Assembly (NCBI RefSeq): GCF_024626475.1
Contig: NZ_JANKHH010000003.1
Coordinates: forward strand, 186,001-250,000
DNA length: 64,000 bases
DNA from: Parerythrobacter lacustris
GTDB lineage: Bacteria > Pseudomonadota > Alphaproteobacteria > Sphingomonadales > Sphingomonadaceae
Direction of reading: 5' to 3'
The translations under genes were made by a program, and so were the position numbers. The number at the start of each line of letters is the position of its first letter. Position 1 is the stretch's first letter. The notes below the pieces were generated by a model. The model searched no databases. It saw nothing but the letters and a program-made list of their open reading frames with translations, and was not told where the DNA came from. Of the stretch, positions 45,848-54,642 are shown in pieces.

Positions 45848-46761
45848 GCCGTGGCCCGGACCATATCCTCGCTCGCCGCTATGCCGGCGAGGATCGTCTT
45901 GGCGAGATCGACCGGCTCCACCCAGCCGCTCGGCCGGGCGAGCTCGAACAAGGGTACCTTGCGCACGATGGCGACCGCGCTATCGAAGCCCCAGCGGCGC
46001 AAGTGCATACCGTCGAGGAAGTTCTTGCGATGCACGAACCGCGATACGCATTCCGTTCGCTGCGCCAGTTCGATCGGATGGAACCGTGGCTCTGACGCGT
46101 TGGTCGCCTTGAGATAGACGATCGCCCGGATCGGCTCCGCTTCGGGATGGAACCCGTCGACCGCACGATAGAATTTGGCGAGATCGGTCCGCACGCGTGG
46201 CAGGCCGGCGGTTCCGTGACCCAGCTTTTCGAGCGAATCCTGCCACAGGCGTGTTGCCGGAAAGGCTGGGATTGCCATCGGTTGTCCGCTCTCGCCAAAT
46301 ACGATGCCGGTCACATCGTCCGCCATCATCGGCAGGCCGAGTGCCATCAGGCCCCCCAGCGTGGTCGACTTCCCCGCTCCGGAGACGCCCATCACCAGCA
46401 CCGCGCCTTGGTCGGTGCGGACAGAGCAGGAATGCAGCGGCAGAATGCGCCGCTGCATCAGCAGTGCGGCCATGCAGGTGCCGAGAAGGATGGAGACGAC
46501 CTGGCTGTCGTCGGCATGGTCGAACCGGTGGTAGGTGATGCGGTTGCCGCCCGAGACGAGGAAGCGTCCGGTTTCATGGAAGGTGGCGATGAACCGATCG
46601 GGCTCTGCCTCCCAGTTGCGAAACTGGGTGCGTAAACCTTCGGTCCCGGGAACCGGACCTGCGGCAATGGTGACATCGGGCTCGCCCGCTTCGGCCCGGG
46701 GCAAGACGGGTAGCGGCAGGTCCGATGCGACGATGAAGCCGTAGACCCTATAGTTCGGCAC
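45844..46761 (-). CDS. HPr-kinase-like peptide kinase
   Basis: 305 residues from GTG 46761 (AGAAGG lies about 9 bases upstream). Upstream in-frame codons run through the hydroxylase gene in another frame and look like noise. The C-terminal half is an HPrK-type kinase: LPLHSCSV, Walker A GVSGAGKST (about 125-133) and the paired Asp of MMADDVTGI. Homologues in paeninodin-type lasso clusters phosphorylate the C-terminal Ser of the precursor; the precursor here ends in Ser. Overlaps join it to the hydroxylase before it and the sulfotransferase after it. Confidence 0.83.
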   Translation of the reverse strand: MPNYRVYGFIVASDLPLPVLPRAEAGEPDVTIAAGPVPGTEGLRTQFRNWEAEPDRFIATFHETGRFLVSGGNRITYHRFDHADDSQVVSILLGTCMAALLMQRRILPLHSCSVRTDQGAVLVMGVSGAGKSTTLGGLMALGLPMMADDVTGIVFGESGQPMAIPAFPATRLWQDSLEKLGHGTAGLPRVRTDLAKFYRAVDGFHPEAEPIRAIVYLKATNASEPRFHPIELAQRTECVSRFVHRKNFLDGMHLRRWGFDSAVAIVRKVPLFELARPSGWVEPVDLAKTILAGIAASEDMVRATA

Positions 46762-47347
46762 GGTTTTCGCCTTCTGCCGCAACTGCGGGATAGTCCCCTT
46801 CGAACACTTCGAAGATGAAGTGGATCCGATCCTTGCGGCCGAGGTTTTCGCCGCCATGGCTGACGATGTTGTTGACCTCGCAGGCGATGCCCGGTTCGAG
46901 ATGCACCTTCTCATCGCGAACGAAGAAGACGGCCTGCGGGTTGGTCACCAGTGGGACATGGATCTTGTGGGTGACGAGGTTCGAACCCGCACCGTCATAA
47001 TGTGGATCGATCCGATGCCCGGCGAGCAATTTGGCGAGCATGGCCTTGGGAAACACGGGTTTGCGGAAACCATAGGGCGCGATCGCTGCTTCCATCACCG
47101 GCTGGAGCAACGGTTGCCAGACATCCCATGCCGGGGTGGAATAGGAATTTTCAGGGTTCCGATTGTTTTCGATAAAGCGGAAGATGATGTGCTGCGTGTG
47201 ATGGAACACCGCAAAGTCGTTTTCCTTCAGCGCATCTTCCCCAGCCCAGGTCGCGGGGGAGATGCGTTCGACCATTGCGGTCAGCCGTGCGCAGTCGACC
47301 GGGCCGAGGGCGCGCACCGTGTGCGGTTTTGCTACCTTGGGCGGCAT
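46748..47347 (-). CDS. Aspartyl/asparaginyl beta-hydroxylase-like Fe/2-oxoglutarate oxygenase
   Basis: 199 residues. The double-stranded beta-helix shows an Fe-binding His in RIDPHYDGAGSNLVTHKIHV, and LEPGIACEVNNIVSHGGEN supplies the distal His, followed by an Arg in RKDRIHFIFEVFE that would bind 2-oxoglutarate. This is the aspartyl/asparaginyl beta-hydroxylase class. Inside this cluster the likely target is Asp, Asn or Pro of the core peptide (the tail has Asp10, Pro11, Asn14, Pro15). Its 3' end overlaps the kinase start by 14 bases. Confidence 0.82.
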   Translation of the reverse strand: MPPKVAKPHTVRALGPVDCARLTAMVERISPATWAGEDALKENDFAVFHHTQHIIFRFIENNRNPENSYSTPAWDVWQPLLQPVMEAAIAPYGFRKPVFPKAMLAKLLAGHRIDPHYDGAGSNLVTHKIHVPLVTNPQAVFFVRDEKVHLEPGIACEVNNIVSHGGENLGRKDRIHFIFEVFEGDYPAVAAEGENRAEL

Positions 47348-47402
47348 GCCCCCTATCTCCCTGAATTCGCGCCTTGGCGGACTAGCATTGCGACTGTCGA
47401 GG

Positions 47403-48212
47403 TCAAACCATTAGCGCGTAGCCGAAGCTTGTCAGGGCGGCTTTGCTATGCGCGAACACGGTGTTGGCGCGCTCGATTTCAGCAGGATCGAGCCGGGCGA
47501 TCTGCTCCTCGTTCATGTTGCGCAGGGGCTCGTCATACGTCCCCTTGATCGCAAGGCGTTGCGTGAGATCGAGATCGTCGAGTTCTGGCACGAGGCGTCG
47601 GATCGCCGCTGCCTTGCCGCGCGGGTCGGCGCAGAGGTCTTCGTAGGTGAAGGCAATCGAACAATCGCCGAAATGGTCGATATTGCGCATTTGCTGCTCG
47701 AAACAGGCGACGATATGCCGCGCGCCGGCTTCCGCCAGATTGAGCGTGCGCGCACTGGCATCGGTCCGCTGCCAGCGGCGCAGGATGCCTTCGAGCGTGG
47801 CGTAGGGATTGCGCACCATGATTATAAAACGCGTGTTGGCAAACGCATCGCGCAACTGGTCAGCGATCAGGAGGAACGGGGGTGCCTTGGTGTGAAGCAC
47901 CGGTGCTTCGGTACGCGCGGCGGTCGCATGGAAATACCACGCCTTGCGGGTGCGATCCCAATCGTAATCCGGGCTGTCGCGGAAATGGGCCAGCCGCTGC
48001 GCGTCCGCCGCCCACACCAGCGGCCAGGGCGAGTTGAGGGTTTGCGGCCCGGCGAAGCCGAGCACATGCTGCCCTTCGCGCTCGAGGCTCCAGACATGGC
48101 GCGATTGCGCGATGGCGCGCGACAGATAGGTCGACCCGCTGTTGTTGGGGCAGAGAATGAACAAATGGGTCGTGACAGCCGCAGCGACCCGTTCGATCTT
48201 GTGTTTGCTCAT
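47403..48212 (-). CDS. Sulfotransferase 2 of the lasso-type cluster (first gene of the operon)
   Basis: 269 residues from ATG 48212. A sulfotransferase-like fold with LFILCPNNSGSTYLSRAIA as the phosphosulfate loop (degenerate compared with sulfotransferase 1, Asn in place of Lys/Arg), TKAPPFLLIADQLRDAF, and IIMVRNPYATLEGI for the 3'-phosphate site. It heads the minus-strand run. It is divergent from the nucleotidyltransferase, with 67 bases between the preferred starts, so that gap probably holds the main promoters of both. Confidence 0.75.
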   Translation of the reverse strand: MSKHKIERVAAAVTTHLFILCPNNSGSTYLSRAIAQSRHVWSLEREGQHVLGFAGPQTLNSPWPLVWAADAQRLAHFRDSPDYDWDRTRKAWYFHATAARTEAPVLHTKAPPFLLIADQLRDAFANTRFIIMVRNPYATLEGILRRWQRTDASARTLNLAEAGARHIVACFEQQMRNIDHFGDCSIAFTYEDLCADPRGKAAAIRRLVPELDDLDLTQRLAIKGTYDEPLRNMNEEQIARLDPAEIERANTVFAHSKAALTSFGYALMV

Positions 48213-48279
48213 GGGTTTATGATCGATCCTTGCGATGCGACCCCTTGCCAGACTGCGGCAAAGGCAACAAGCAGACCGG

Positions 48280-49464
48280 ATGGAGGCGACGGGCGACACC
48301 ATTGGCGGAATCGCCGACAGGGAGCTGGATTTGCTGGCCTGCGCCATTGCGCAGTCGCCCGCAATGGATTGCGCGCGTCCGGCGCGGACCGGAGGTATCG
48401 ACTGGGCCCGGTTCGAGGCCCTTGTCGATCGCCACCGGGTCGGAGCTCTGGCTCTGGCGGGCGCTGCGCGGATCGGCATGCCTGCAGATGTCGCGGCGAG
48501 ACTGGCAGGGGAAGAAGAGCGCAATGCCAGCAACTACCTGCGTTCGATCGCGCTCCTGCGAAAGCTGTCGGACCATTTCGCTCGGGCCGGGATAGAGTGG
48601 GTGCTGCTCAAGGGGATTGCGGTCGCGGAGGCGGCGTACGAGCGACCCGCGCTGCGCGAGATGATCGATATCGACCTGATGGTCGACGCGGTCCGGATCG
48701 AGGAAGCCGAGGGTATCATTCTCGAAAAAGGATTTACCCGGATTCATCCACGCTTCGCGTTGGACGATGCGAAGCGCGCGAACTTTGCCAAGCTCCATTC
48801 GGCTTATTCCTATTTCCGGCGCGCCGACGGGGCGCAGCTCGATCTCCACTGGCGCACCAGCCAGAACCCCTATTTCGTGCCGCAGATCGACGCGCATTGG
48901 CGTGAGTGGTCTGGTACCACGGTGGTTTCGGGTTTCCCGACGCTCAGGCCCGATGTGCACCTTGCCTATGTTCTGGCGCATGGTGCCAAGCACGGATGGG
49001 TGAGGCTCAAATGGCTGGCCGATGTCGAGCGCATGGTTGCGATGCTCGACGATGCAGGGGTTGCTCTGCTGACGGCGACACTGAGAGAACACGGCTTGGA
49101 AACGGTTGCCGGGTCTGCCTTCGCGCTGTGCCACACGCTGTTTCGCAGCCGATTGCCCGAGGCGCTGGCGGACCTGACCAGCTCCGCTCGGGCCGCGCAA
49201 TTGCACGATCATGCGCTTGAGCTGATCGCTGCCGATCTGCCGATGGGTGGCGCGGGGATCGGAAAACCGGGCTACCTGTGGAGGCGGATGCGGCACTCAC
49301 TCGGGTTGGTACGGCGGCGCGGGTACCGCCGCAGGGCGCTGCTGCTCGAAGTGGTCCGGTCGCATGATCTGGAGCATGTCCCGCTCCCCAAGGGCTGGAT
49401 CGTTCCGATGGCGATCATATCCCCCGTGCTTGCCGTGGGGCGCGCAATTTCTGGGAAGCAGTAA
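48280..49464 (+). CDS. Nucleotidyltransferase-family protein (NTP_transf_5 type)
   Basis: 394 residues from ATG 48280; ATG 48235 would add 15 basic residues and leave only 22 bases to the divergent gene, so the start is uncertain. A nucleotidyltransferase core is visible: GIEWVLLKGIAVAEAAYERP followed by MIDIDLMVD, and a pattern HLAYVLAHGAKHGWVRLKWL typical of the family found beside HPrK-like kinases and lasso enzymes in proteobacteria. It could add a nucleotide to the peptide or sense it; its true role in such clusters is not established. Confidence 0.75.
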   Translation: MEATGDTIGGIADRELDLLACAIAQSPAMDCARPARTGGIDWARFEALVDRHRVGALALAGAARIGMPADVAARLAGEEERNASNYLRSIALLRKLSDHFARAGIEWVLLKGIAVAEAAYERPALREMIDIDLMVDAVRIEEAEGIILEKGFTRIHPRFALDDAKRANFAKLHSAYSYFRRADGAQLDLHWRTSQNPYFVPQIDAHWREWSGTTVVSGFPTLRPDVHLAYVLAHGAKHGWVRLKWLADVERMVAMLDDAGVALLTATLREHGLETVAGSAFALCHTLFRSRLPEALADLTSSARAAQLHDHALELIAADLPMGGAGIGKPGYLWRRMRHSLGLVRRRGYRRRALLLEVVRSHDLEHVPLPKGWIVPMAIISPVLAVGRAISGKQ

Positions 49465-49536
49465 CAACCTCGCGATTCATTGCGAAAAGAGCACAGAGCG
49501 CCTAGACGCGGCGCTAGTTTCACAGCGGGTCCCAAG

Positions 49537-51678
49537 GTGTTCCTAATCAGATTGTCACAGACCTGGCTGGCGTTGCTTCTGGCGTTGGCGTTTGCGCTGG
49601 TTATCCCGCCGGCGCAGGCCCAACTCGTTGCAAGTGGAGGGAACGAGCCGAACATCAAGGCCGAACTGCTCGCCGCGAGCGCGGCCGAGCCGGGCGAGGA
49701 GCTGCTGCTCGCAATCCGCTTCGAGCCGGGACCCGGCTGGCACGGCTATTGGAAGAACCCGGGCGACGCGGGCTTCGGGATGGAGCTCGACTGGGATCTG
49801 CCCGTAGGGTGGGTGGCAGGGGAGCCGCAGTATCCGGTGCCGCAGAGGCTGCTGCTCTCGGGCCTGATGAACCATGTCTACAAGGGCGGCTATACCGTCC
49901 TCGTCCCGGTGCGTTTGCCATCTACGGCATCGACCACCGGTATCGTACGGATCGGGTTGCACGCCGAATGGCTCGCCTGCACCGACGAGATATGCGTTCC
50001 GGAGGAAGACGATCTTGCGCTCGCACTCCCCATGGGCGCGCCCGATTTCGCCGACCGGCGAAGCGCCGAGTGGCGGAGCAGGATCGCGCCGCTGATCGAG
50101 AGCAAGGCGACCTTCGAGGTCTCGGGAGAGGTGTTGCGGGTGGCTATTCCGATACCCGCCACGCTCGAACTCGATACCCTGCATTTCTTTGTAGGGGTGC
50201 GCGAACTCGGGAATGGCCTTCAACCAGCCTATGCAGCACCGCAGCGGTTCAGTCGCAAGGGGGACATGCTGGTCGCCGAGGTGCCGCTCGACCGGCTCGT
50301 ACTTCCCCCGGGATCGCGAATGAAGCTCGCCCCGATGCCGAGCGAGATAGACGGCATAATCGCCTGGAAGGACACCGAAGGTCTGCGCTTCGTCGCCGAA
50401 CGGGGCGCCGTTCCGATGGGCGGCACCCTGCTTGAAGGGAGCGGGGCCACTCTGCCCCAGATGTGGGTGTTGCTGGCAGGAGCGCTGTTGGGAGGCCTGC
50501 TCCTCAACATCATGCCCTGCGTCTTTCCGATCCTCTCGCTCAAGGCGCTGAGCCTTGCGCGGGCAGGGGAGAGCGAAGCACAGGCGCGGCGCGAGGGCTT
50601 GGCCTACACCGCAGGGGTGATGCTTGCCTGTATCGCGCTCGGAGCGGCGATGCTGGCGCTGCGCGCAGCGGGCGAGCAGGTCGGTTGGGCGTTCCAGCTG
50701 CAGGAACCCGGCGTTGTCGTCGCTCTGCTGGTGCTGGCCGTGGCGATAACTGCCAATCTTGCCGGAGTGTTCGAATTGCCGGGCATTTCGCTGACTCGTA
50801 GCGGCGAACCGGCGAGCGCTTTTGCCACCGGTTTGCTGGCGGCGGTGGTGGCGACGCCGTGCACCGGGCCGTTCATGGCTGCCGCGCTGGGGGCTGCGCT
50901 CCTCCTGCCGACGGTCGAGGCGATCGCGCTCTTCGCCGCGCTCGGGCTGGGTCTCGCCTTGCCGTTCCTCGTGATCGGTTTCGTGCCTGCGCTGCGACGC
51001 TTGCTGCCAAAGCCTGGTGCATGGATGGAACGGTTTCGCAGGTTGATGGCGGTGCCGATGGGGCTGACCGCGCTCGCCCTGGTCTGGCTGGCAGCGAGGT
51101 TGGGTGGCAAGGAGTTCGCTCTGCTTGCCCTCGCTATGATTTCCGGGCTGGTTCTGGCGCTGGCGGTGGTCGGCCGGTTGCAGAGAAGTCGCAAGCTCGC
51201 TTGGCCCGCTTTCGGGTTGATTTTCGCCCCGTTTGCGATCTTTGGCGCGTTCGCGTTACCGGCCAGCTATGCGTTGGCGCCGCCGGTGGAAGCGGAATCG
51301 ATGCTCGATCCGGTGCAATATTCTGCAACGGCGCTCGCCGAAGCGCGCGCCAGCGGGAAGCCCGTCTTCATCTGGTTCACCGCCGACTGGTGCGTGACAT
51401 GCAAGATCAACGAACGCGTCGCGATCGAGCGCGATGCCACGAAGCTGGCGTTCGATCGGGCCGGCGTGATCGCGATGCGGGGGGACTGGACGCGCCGCGA
51501 CGCGGCAATCTCTGTCTATCTGGCGGAGCAAGGCGCGGCAGGCGTGCCGCTCTATGTCTGGTATGCGCCCGGCGGAGAGGCGGAAATCCTGCCGCAGGTG
51601 CTTACGCCGGAGAGCCTGATCGATCTGGCTCGCCGCGACAGCGCTCGACCAGCCGGCCCGGGAGCGGGCTCGGATTGA
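49537..51678 (+). CDS. DsbD/ScsB-like thiol:disulfide interchange protein
   Basis: About 713 residues if GTG 49537 is used; the frame is open back to a TTG at 49480, so the start is uncertain. A Sec signal (LALLLALAFALVIPPAQAQ) leads to a periplasmic N-terminal domain with a Cys pair (WLACTDEICVP). Then come eight or so membrane helices with the DsbD Cys residues in LLNIMPCVFPILSLK and ATPCTGPFMAAALG, and a C-terminal thioredoxin domain with WFTADWCVTCKINE. It carries reducing power across the inner membrane to periplasmic thiols. Confidence 0.9.
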   Translation: MFLIRLSQTWLALLLALAFALVIPPAQAQLVASGGNEPNIKAELLAASAAEPGEELLLAIRFEPGPGWHGYWKNPGDAGFGMELDWDLPVGWVAGEPQYPVPQRLLLSGLMNHVYKGGYTVLVPVRLPSTASTTGIVRIGLHAEWLACTDEICVPEEDDLALALPMGAPDFADRRSAEWRSRIAPLIESKATFEVSGEVLRVAIPIPATLELDTLHFFVGVRELGNGLQPAYAAPQRFSRKGDMLVAEVPLDRLVLPPGSRMKLAPMPSEIDGIIAWKDTEGLRFVAERGAVPMGGTLLEGSGATLPQMWVLLAGALLGGLLLNIMPCVFPILSLKALSLARAGESEAQARREGLAYTAGVMLACIALGAAMLALRAAGEQVGWAFQLQEPGVVVALLVLAVAITANLAGVFELPGISLTRSGEPASAFATGLLAAVVATPCTGPFMAAALGAALLLPTVEAIALFAALGLGLALPFLVIGFVPALRRLLPKPGAWMERFRRLMAVPMGLTALALVWLAARLGGKEFALLALAMISGLVLALAVVGRLQRSRKLAWPAFGLIFAPFAIFGAFALPASYALAPPVEAESMLDPVQYSATALAEARASGKPVFIWFTADWCVTCKINERVAIERDATKLAFDRAGVIAMRGDWTRRDAAISVYLAEQGAAGVPLYVWYAPGGEAEILPQVLTPESLIDLARRDSARPAGPGAGSD

Positions 51679-52156
51679 GGACCAGCTTGCCGGCCCCCGG
51701 CAGGGTAAGGTCGATGGCACGCTGGCCGGTGAACACGTCGAGGTCGGGCAGCTCCGCCGGATAGCGCGCTTCCCACAGCCAGCCGCGCCCGTTCCATACG
51801 GACGCGATAGGCAGCCGCGCGCGATGCCCGTTGCCGATCAGCGCCATGATCGCCCCTGCTTCGGGGTCGGCCTCGACAAAGCGGGTTATCGTTACGTTGC
51901 TGCGCCCTCTCTCGCCCAAGCAGACAAGCACCAAAAGCGGAGGCCTGCCCGGACTTCCATAAAGAAGCCTGTTTGCCGTCTTTCCCGGGCTCCAGATCGC
52001 CGTGGTGGTGTCGGGCGAGTCGATGGGGACCGATGGCGCCTCGCGGTGCGGAATATCGGGCGCGCGTTCCGAGTAATTCTCGCTTGCCGGGGGTTGGCAG
52101 GCGGCAAGCGAGAGACCTGCGCCCAGCATTGCGATCCGGAAATCAACGGACTTCAT
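51602..52156 (-). CDS. Small lipoprotein of unknown function
   Basis: 184 residues from ATG 52156, with a lipoprotein signal ending in the lipobox LAAC (MLGAGLSLAACQPP). The mature part is Pro/Arg-rich and includes LLYGSPGRPPLLVLVCLGE and RLPIASVWNGRGWLWEARYP; no known domain is recognised. Its last 77 bases overlap, in antisense, the 3' end of the DsbD-like gene, so the C-terminal 25 codons may be constrained by that gene or the real stop region may be non-essential. Confidence 0.65.
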   Translation of the reverse strand: MKSVDFRIAMLGAGLSLAACQPPASENYSERAPDIPHREAPSVPIDSPDTTTAIWSPGKTANRLLYGSPGRPPLLVLVCLGERGRSNVTITRFVEADPEAGAIMALIGNGHRARLPIASVWNGRGWLWEARYPAELPDLDVFTGQRAIDLTLPGAGKLVLNPSPLPGRLVERCRGEPDRSGSPA

Positions 52157-52224
52157 GCGGCCCCATATTCCCCGACCGGCCTTGCTGTCCACGCGAGCGG
52201 TAACTTAGCTGCGGAGTAATTGCG

Positions 52225-53001
52225 CTATCTCGCGGGTCTGCGGAATTTGTACACAAAGCGGTCGGTCTTGCCCCGGATCGCCGGGTCGAACACATTGACC
52301 GAGTAATCGTCCTCCGGATTGCGCAGAATGTCGGTTTCGCCGACGAACTCGAAACCGGCGCGCTCGAAGTCCGCCCGGACGACCGATGGATCGATCCGAT
52401 GCGTTGCATCGACCAGGGCGCGTGTATCCGTCCCTTCGCCGGCGTGGTCGATCACGCCGACCACCGCGCCTGGCCGCATCGCCGCATAGAGTGCGGCAAG
52501 ATAGGCGTCAGGGTCGGTCAATGGAATCTTGTACCTTTCGGATGTCCAGTAGAGATCGTGGTAGCTCAGGTTGATGAGCGCGAAATCGAGCGATCCCGCC
52601 GGTGGTGCGAAAGCATCGAAGGGATAGCGAATCTCGGTGACGTTAGGTGAGCGCGCTTCGAGCGCAGCCCACGCCGTCTTGCTCTGCTCGTCGGTGTAAA
52701 ACTGTTCGGGCTGGTATGCGATCACCGCGCCCTGCTCACCGACGACCGCGTCCATGATCTCGGCCCAATAGCCTTCACCGGTCAGCAGATCTGCGGCTGT
52801 CATCCCCGGCTTGAGCCCGAAGAAGGCGAGGACCTCGGCCGGCTTTCGTCCTTCGTCGAGCTCGCGCGCCGCTGCCGGTCGGTCGGGCGCTGCGACGGCC
52901 GCGGCATAAACCGCATTGTGGGCGGTATGGTCATCTGCGGACACGCCAGTCGCAGTGCCGAGGGCAAGCGCGAGCGCAAGTGTCAGGTGGTGGCGACGCA
53001 T
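52225..53001 (-). CDS. Exported protein with a class I methyltransferase fold
   Basis: 258 residues with a clear Sec signal (LTLALALALGTATGVSA). The mature part resembles COG4798-type predicted methyltransferases: AFFGLKPGMTAADLLTGEGYW in the SAM-site position, DFALINLSYHDLYW and GAVVGVIDHAGEG. Because SAM is not expected in the periplasm, either the fold has another use or the leader is retained. It stands alone between a lipoprotein and an S10 peptidase, both on the same strand. Confidence 0.75.
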   Translation of the reverse strand: MRRHHLTLALALALGTATGVSADDHTAHNAVYAAAVAAPDRPAAARELDEGRKPAEVLAFFGLKPGMTAADLLTGEGYWAEIMDAVVGEQGAVIAYQPEQFYTDEQSKTAWAALEARSPNVTEIRYPFDAFAPPAGSLDFALINLSYHDLYWTSERYKIPLTDPDAYLAALYAAMRPGAVVGVIDHAGEGTDTRALVDATHRIDPSVVRADFERAGFEFVGETDILRNPEDDYSVNVFDPAIRGKTDRFVYKFRRPAR

Positions 53002-53099
53002 GGCATTTCTCCCCGTTGATTGCGAGGCAGGGTGCCCATGATACCTGATCGATCAAGCGTCGTCGGACGAACGCCTTGCTTGTTCGATGGACAGATTTC

Positions 53100-54611
53100 T
53101 CAGCGCGAGCGGATGAAGGCCCGGATATCGCGTGATAGCTTTGCCCGGTCCTCGTCGCGAACGTACATCATGTGGCCCGCGTCGTAGTAGTGATACTCCA
53201 CCCGGTCCTGCGGGATGCCGGTGCGCTTGAGCGAATACTCCGCCCCGAAGAAGGGCGTGGCGAAGTCGTAGTAGCCTTGCGCAACGAAGGTCCTGAGGCC
53301 CGAATTCTGCCGCATCGCATCGCCGATATAGGGCGCGACATTGAGATAGGCGCTGCGGCCCCGGCCCGAGATCGTCCACTGCCAGTTGCGCCCGGGCTCG
53401 CTGCCGATCGACTGGTACTCGCGGTCCGTCTCGAACCCCAGTGTCTCGCGCGCCCAGCTGTTGATCGCGGCGGTATAGCCGGCGTCGATCCCGTAGAAGC
53501 TGGGGTCGCCATCGGGGGTTTCGCCCGCATTGTCGAAATCGCGCCCGGTGTAGCGCGAGTCGAGCCTGCCGATGGTCAGGCCCCGGTCGCGCAGCAGCTC
53601 CTTGTAGAACCGCTGGTCGGTGACGCGCAGATCGGCCTGGTCGAGATAGGTCTCGGACAGCCCAGTCAGGCGGGAGAGTTCGGCTCGAACGGCGGCGCGC
53701 TCGTCGGCTGGGAGGTCCTGTCCCTTGAGCAGAGCCGTGGCGAAGGGGCCGATCGCGAATTGCCGCGCTTCCTCGACGATCGCCTCGACCGAGGGTGCAT
53801 CGACCTTGCCGTGATAATAGGCGGCGGCGGCCATATTGGGCAGGGTGACGATATAGGCCATCTCGTTGCCCGGCGTCGGCTCGCGTCCGGCGAAATCGAG
53901 GATGGTCGAGATCAGCACCAGCCCGTTGAGCCCGACGTCGTTGTAGGTCTCCCCCTCCAGCTCGCGCGCAACCATCGCGGTGCGGGTGGTGCCGTAACTC
54001 TCCCCGCCGAGATATTTCGGGCTGTTCCACCGCCCGTTGTCGTTGAGCCAGCGTCGGATGATGGTCGCAACTGCGCGCGCATCCTGTTCGAGCCCGTAAT
54101 ACTTCTTCGGATCGGTGCCTTCGGTCAGATAGCTGAATCCCGTGCCCGGCGGGTCGATGAAAACGAGATCGGCGACATCGAGCAGGCTGTCGGGATTGTC
54201 GAGCAGCGGGTAGGGCGGGGCTCCATCGTCCTTCGCGTCGGACGGAATCGCCACCCGCTTCGGCCCGAACGCCCCCATCTGGAGCCACACCGAGCCCGAC
54301 CCCGGCCCGCCGTTGAACAGGAAGAACACGGGGCGCGAGGTATCGCGTGGTTGCTTCACGTAGCTGGTGGTGACGATGACGGCTTCGGGCTTGCCGTCAT
54401 CTCCCGAGAGCAAGTTTTCCTTGATCGTCGCCCGGAAATCGACCCGCTGGCCACCGAAGGTGCCGGATAGGTCGCGGGTACGGACCTGGAGGTCGGGGCT
54501 GGCTGGCGCGGATTTTTCGGTGGAGGGCGAATCCTGGGCAAACGCCACCGGCGCAGAGATGATGGCGAGATTAGCGGTCGCAGCAAGAGCGATGGAGCGG
54601 GCAAATTTCAT
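53100..54611 (-). CDS. Exported S10 serine carboxypeptidase
   Basis: 503 residues with a Sec signal (ending APVAFAQ). Serine carboxypeptidase family S10: the oxyanion region NGGPGSGSVWLQMGAFGP, the nucleophile GGESYGTTR, and the late Asp and His in QGYYDFATPFFG and YDAGHMMY. It removes residues from peptide C-termini, outside the cytoplasm. Close relatives are common in sphingomonads, where they may aid peptide scavenging. Confidence 0.92.
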   Translation of the reverse strand: MKFARSIALAATANLAIISAPVAFAQDSPSTEKSAPASPDLQVRTRDLSGTFGGQRVDFRATIKENLLSGDDGKPEAVIVTTSYVKQPRDTSRPVFFLFNGGPGSGSVWLQMGAFGPKRVAIPSDAKDDGAPPYPLLDNPDSLLDVADLVFIDPPGTGFSYLTEGTDPKKYYGLEQDARAVATIIRRWLNDNGRWNSPKYLGGESYGTTRTAMVARELEGETYNDVGLNGLVLISTILDFAGREPTPGNEMAYIVTLPNMAAAAYYHGKVDAPSVEAIVEEARQFAIGPFATALLKGQDLPADERAAVRAELSRLTGLSETYLDQADLRVTDQRFYKELLRDRGLTIGRLDSRYTGRDFDNAGETPDGDPSFYGIDAGYTAAINSWARETLGFETDREYQSIGSEPGRNWQWTISGRGRSAYLNVAPYIGDAMRQNSGLRTFVAQGYYDFATPFFGAEYSLKRTGIPQDRVEYHYYDAGHMMYVRDEDRAKLSRDIRAFIRSR

Positions 54612-54642
54612 GGCGGCGACTATGCCGCCGTTGTGAAACGGG

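Noticed and set aside
49537-51678. DsbD-like protein as part of the lasso-type cluster
   Set aside because: It is a common housekeeping redox protein, and the core peptide has no Cys.
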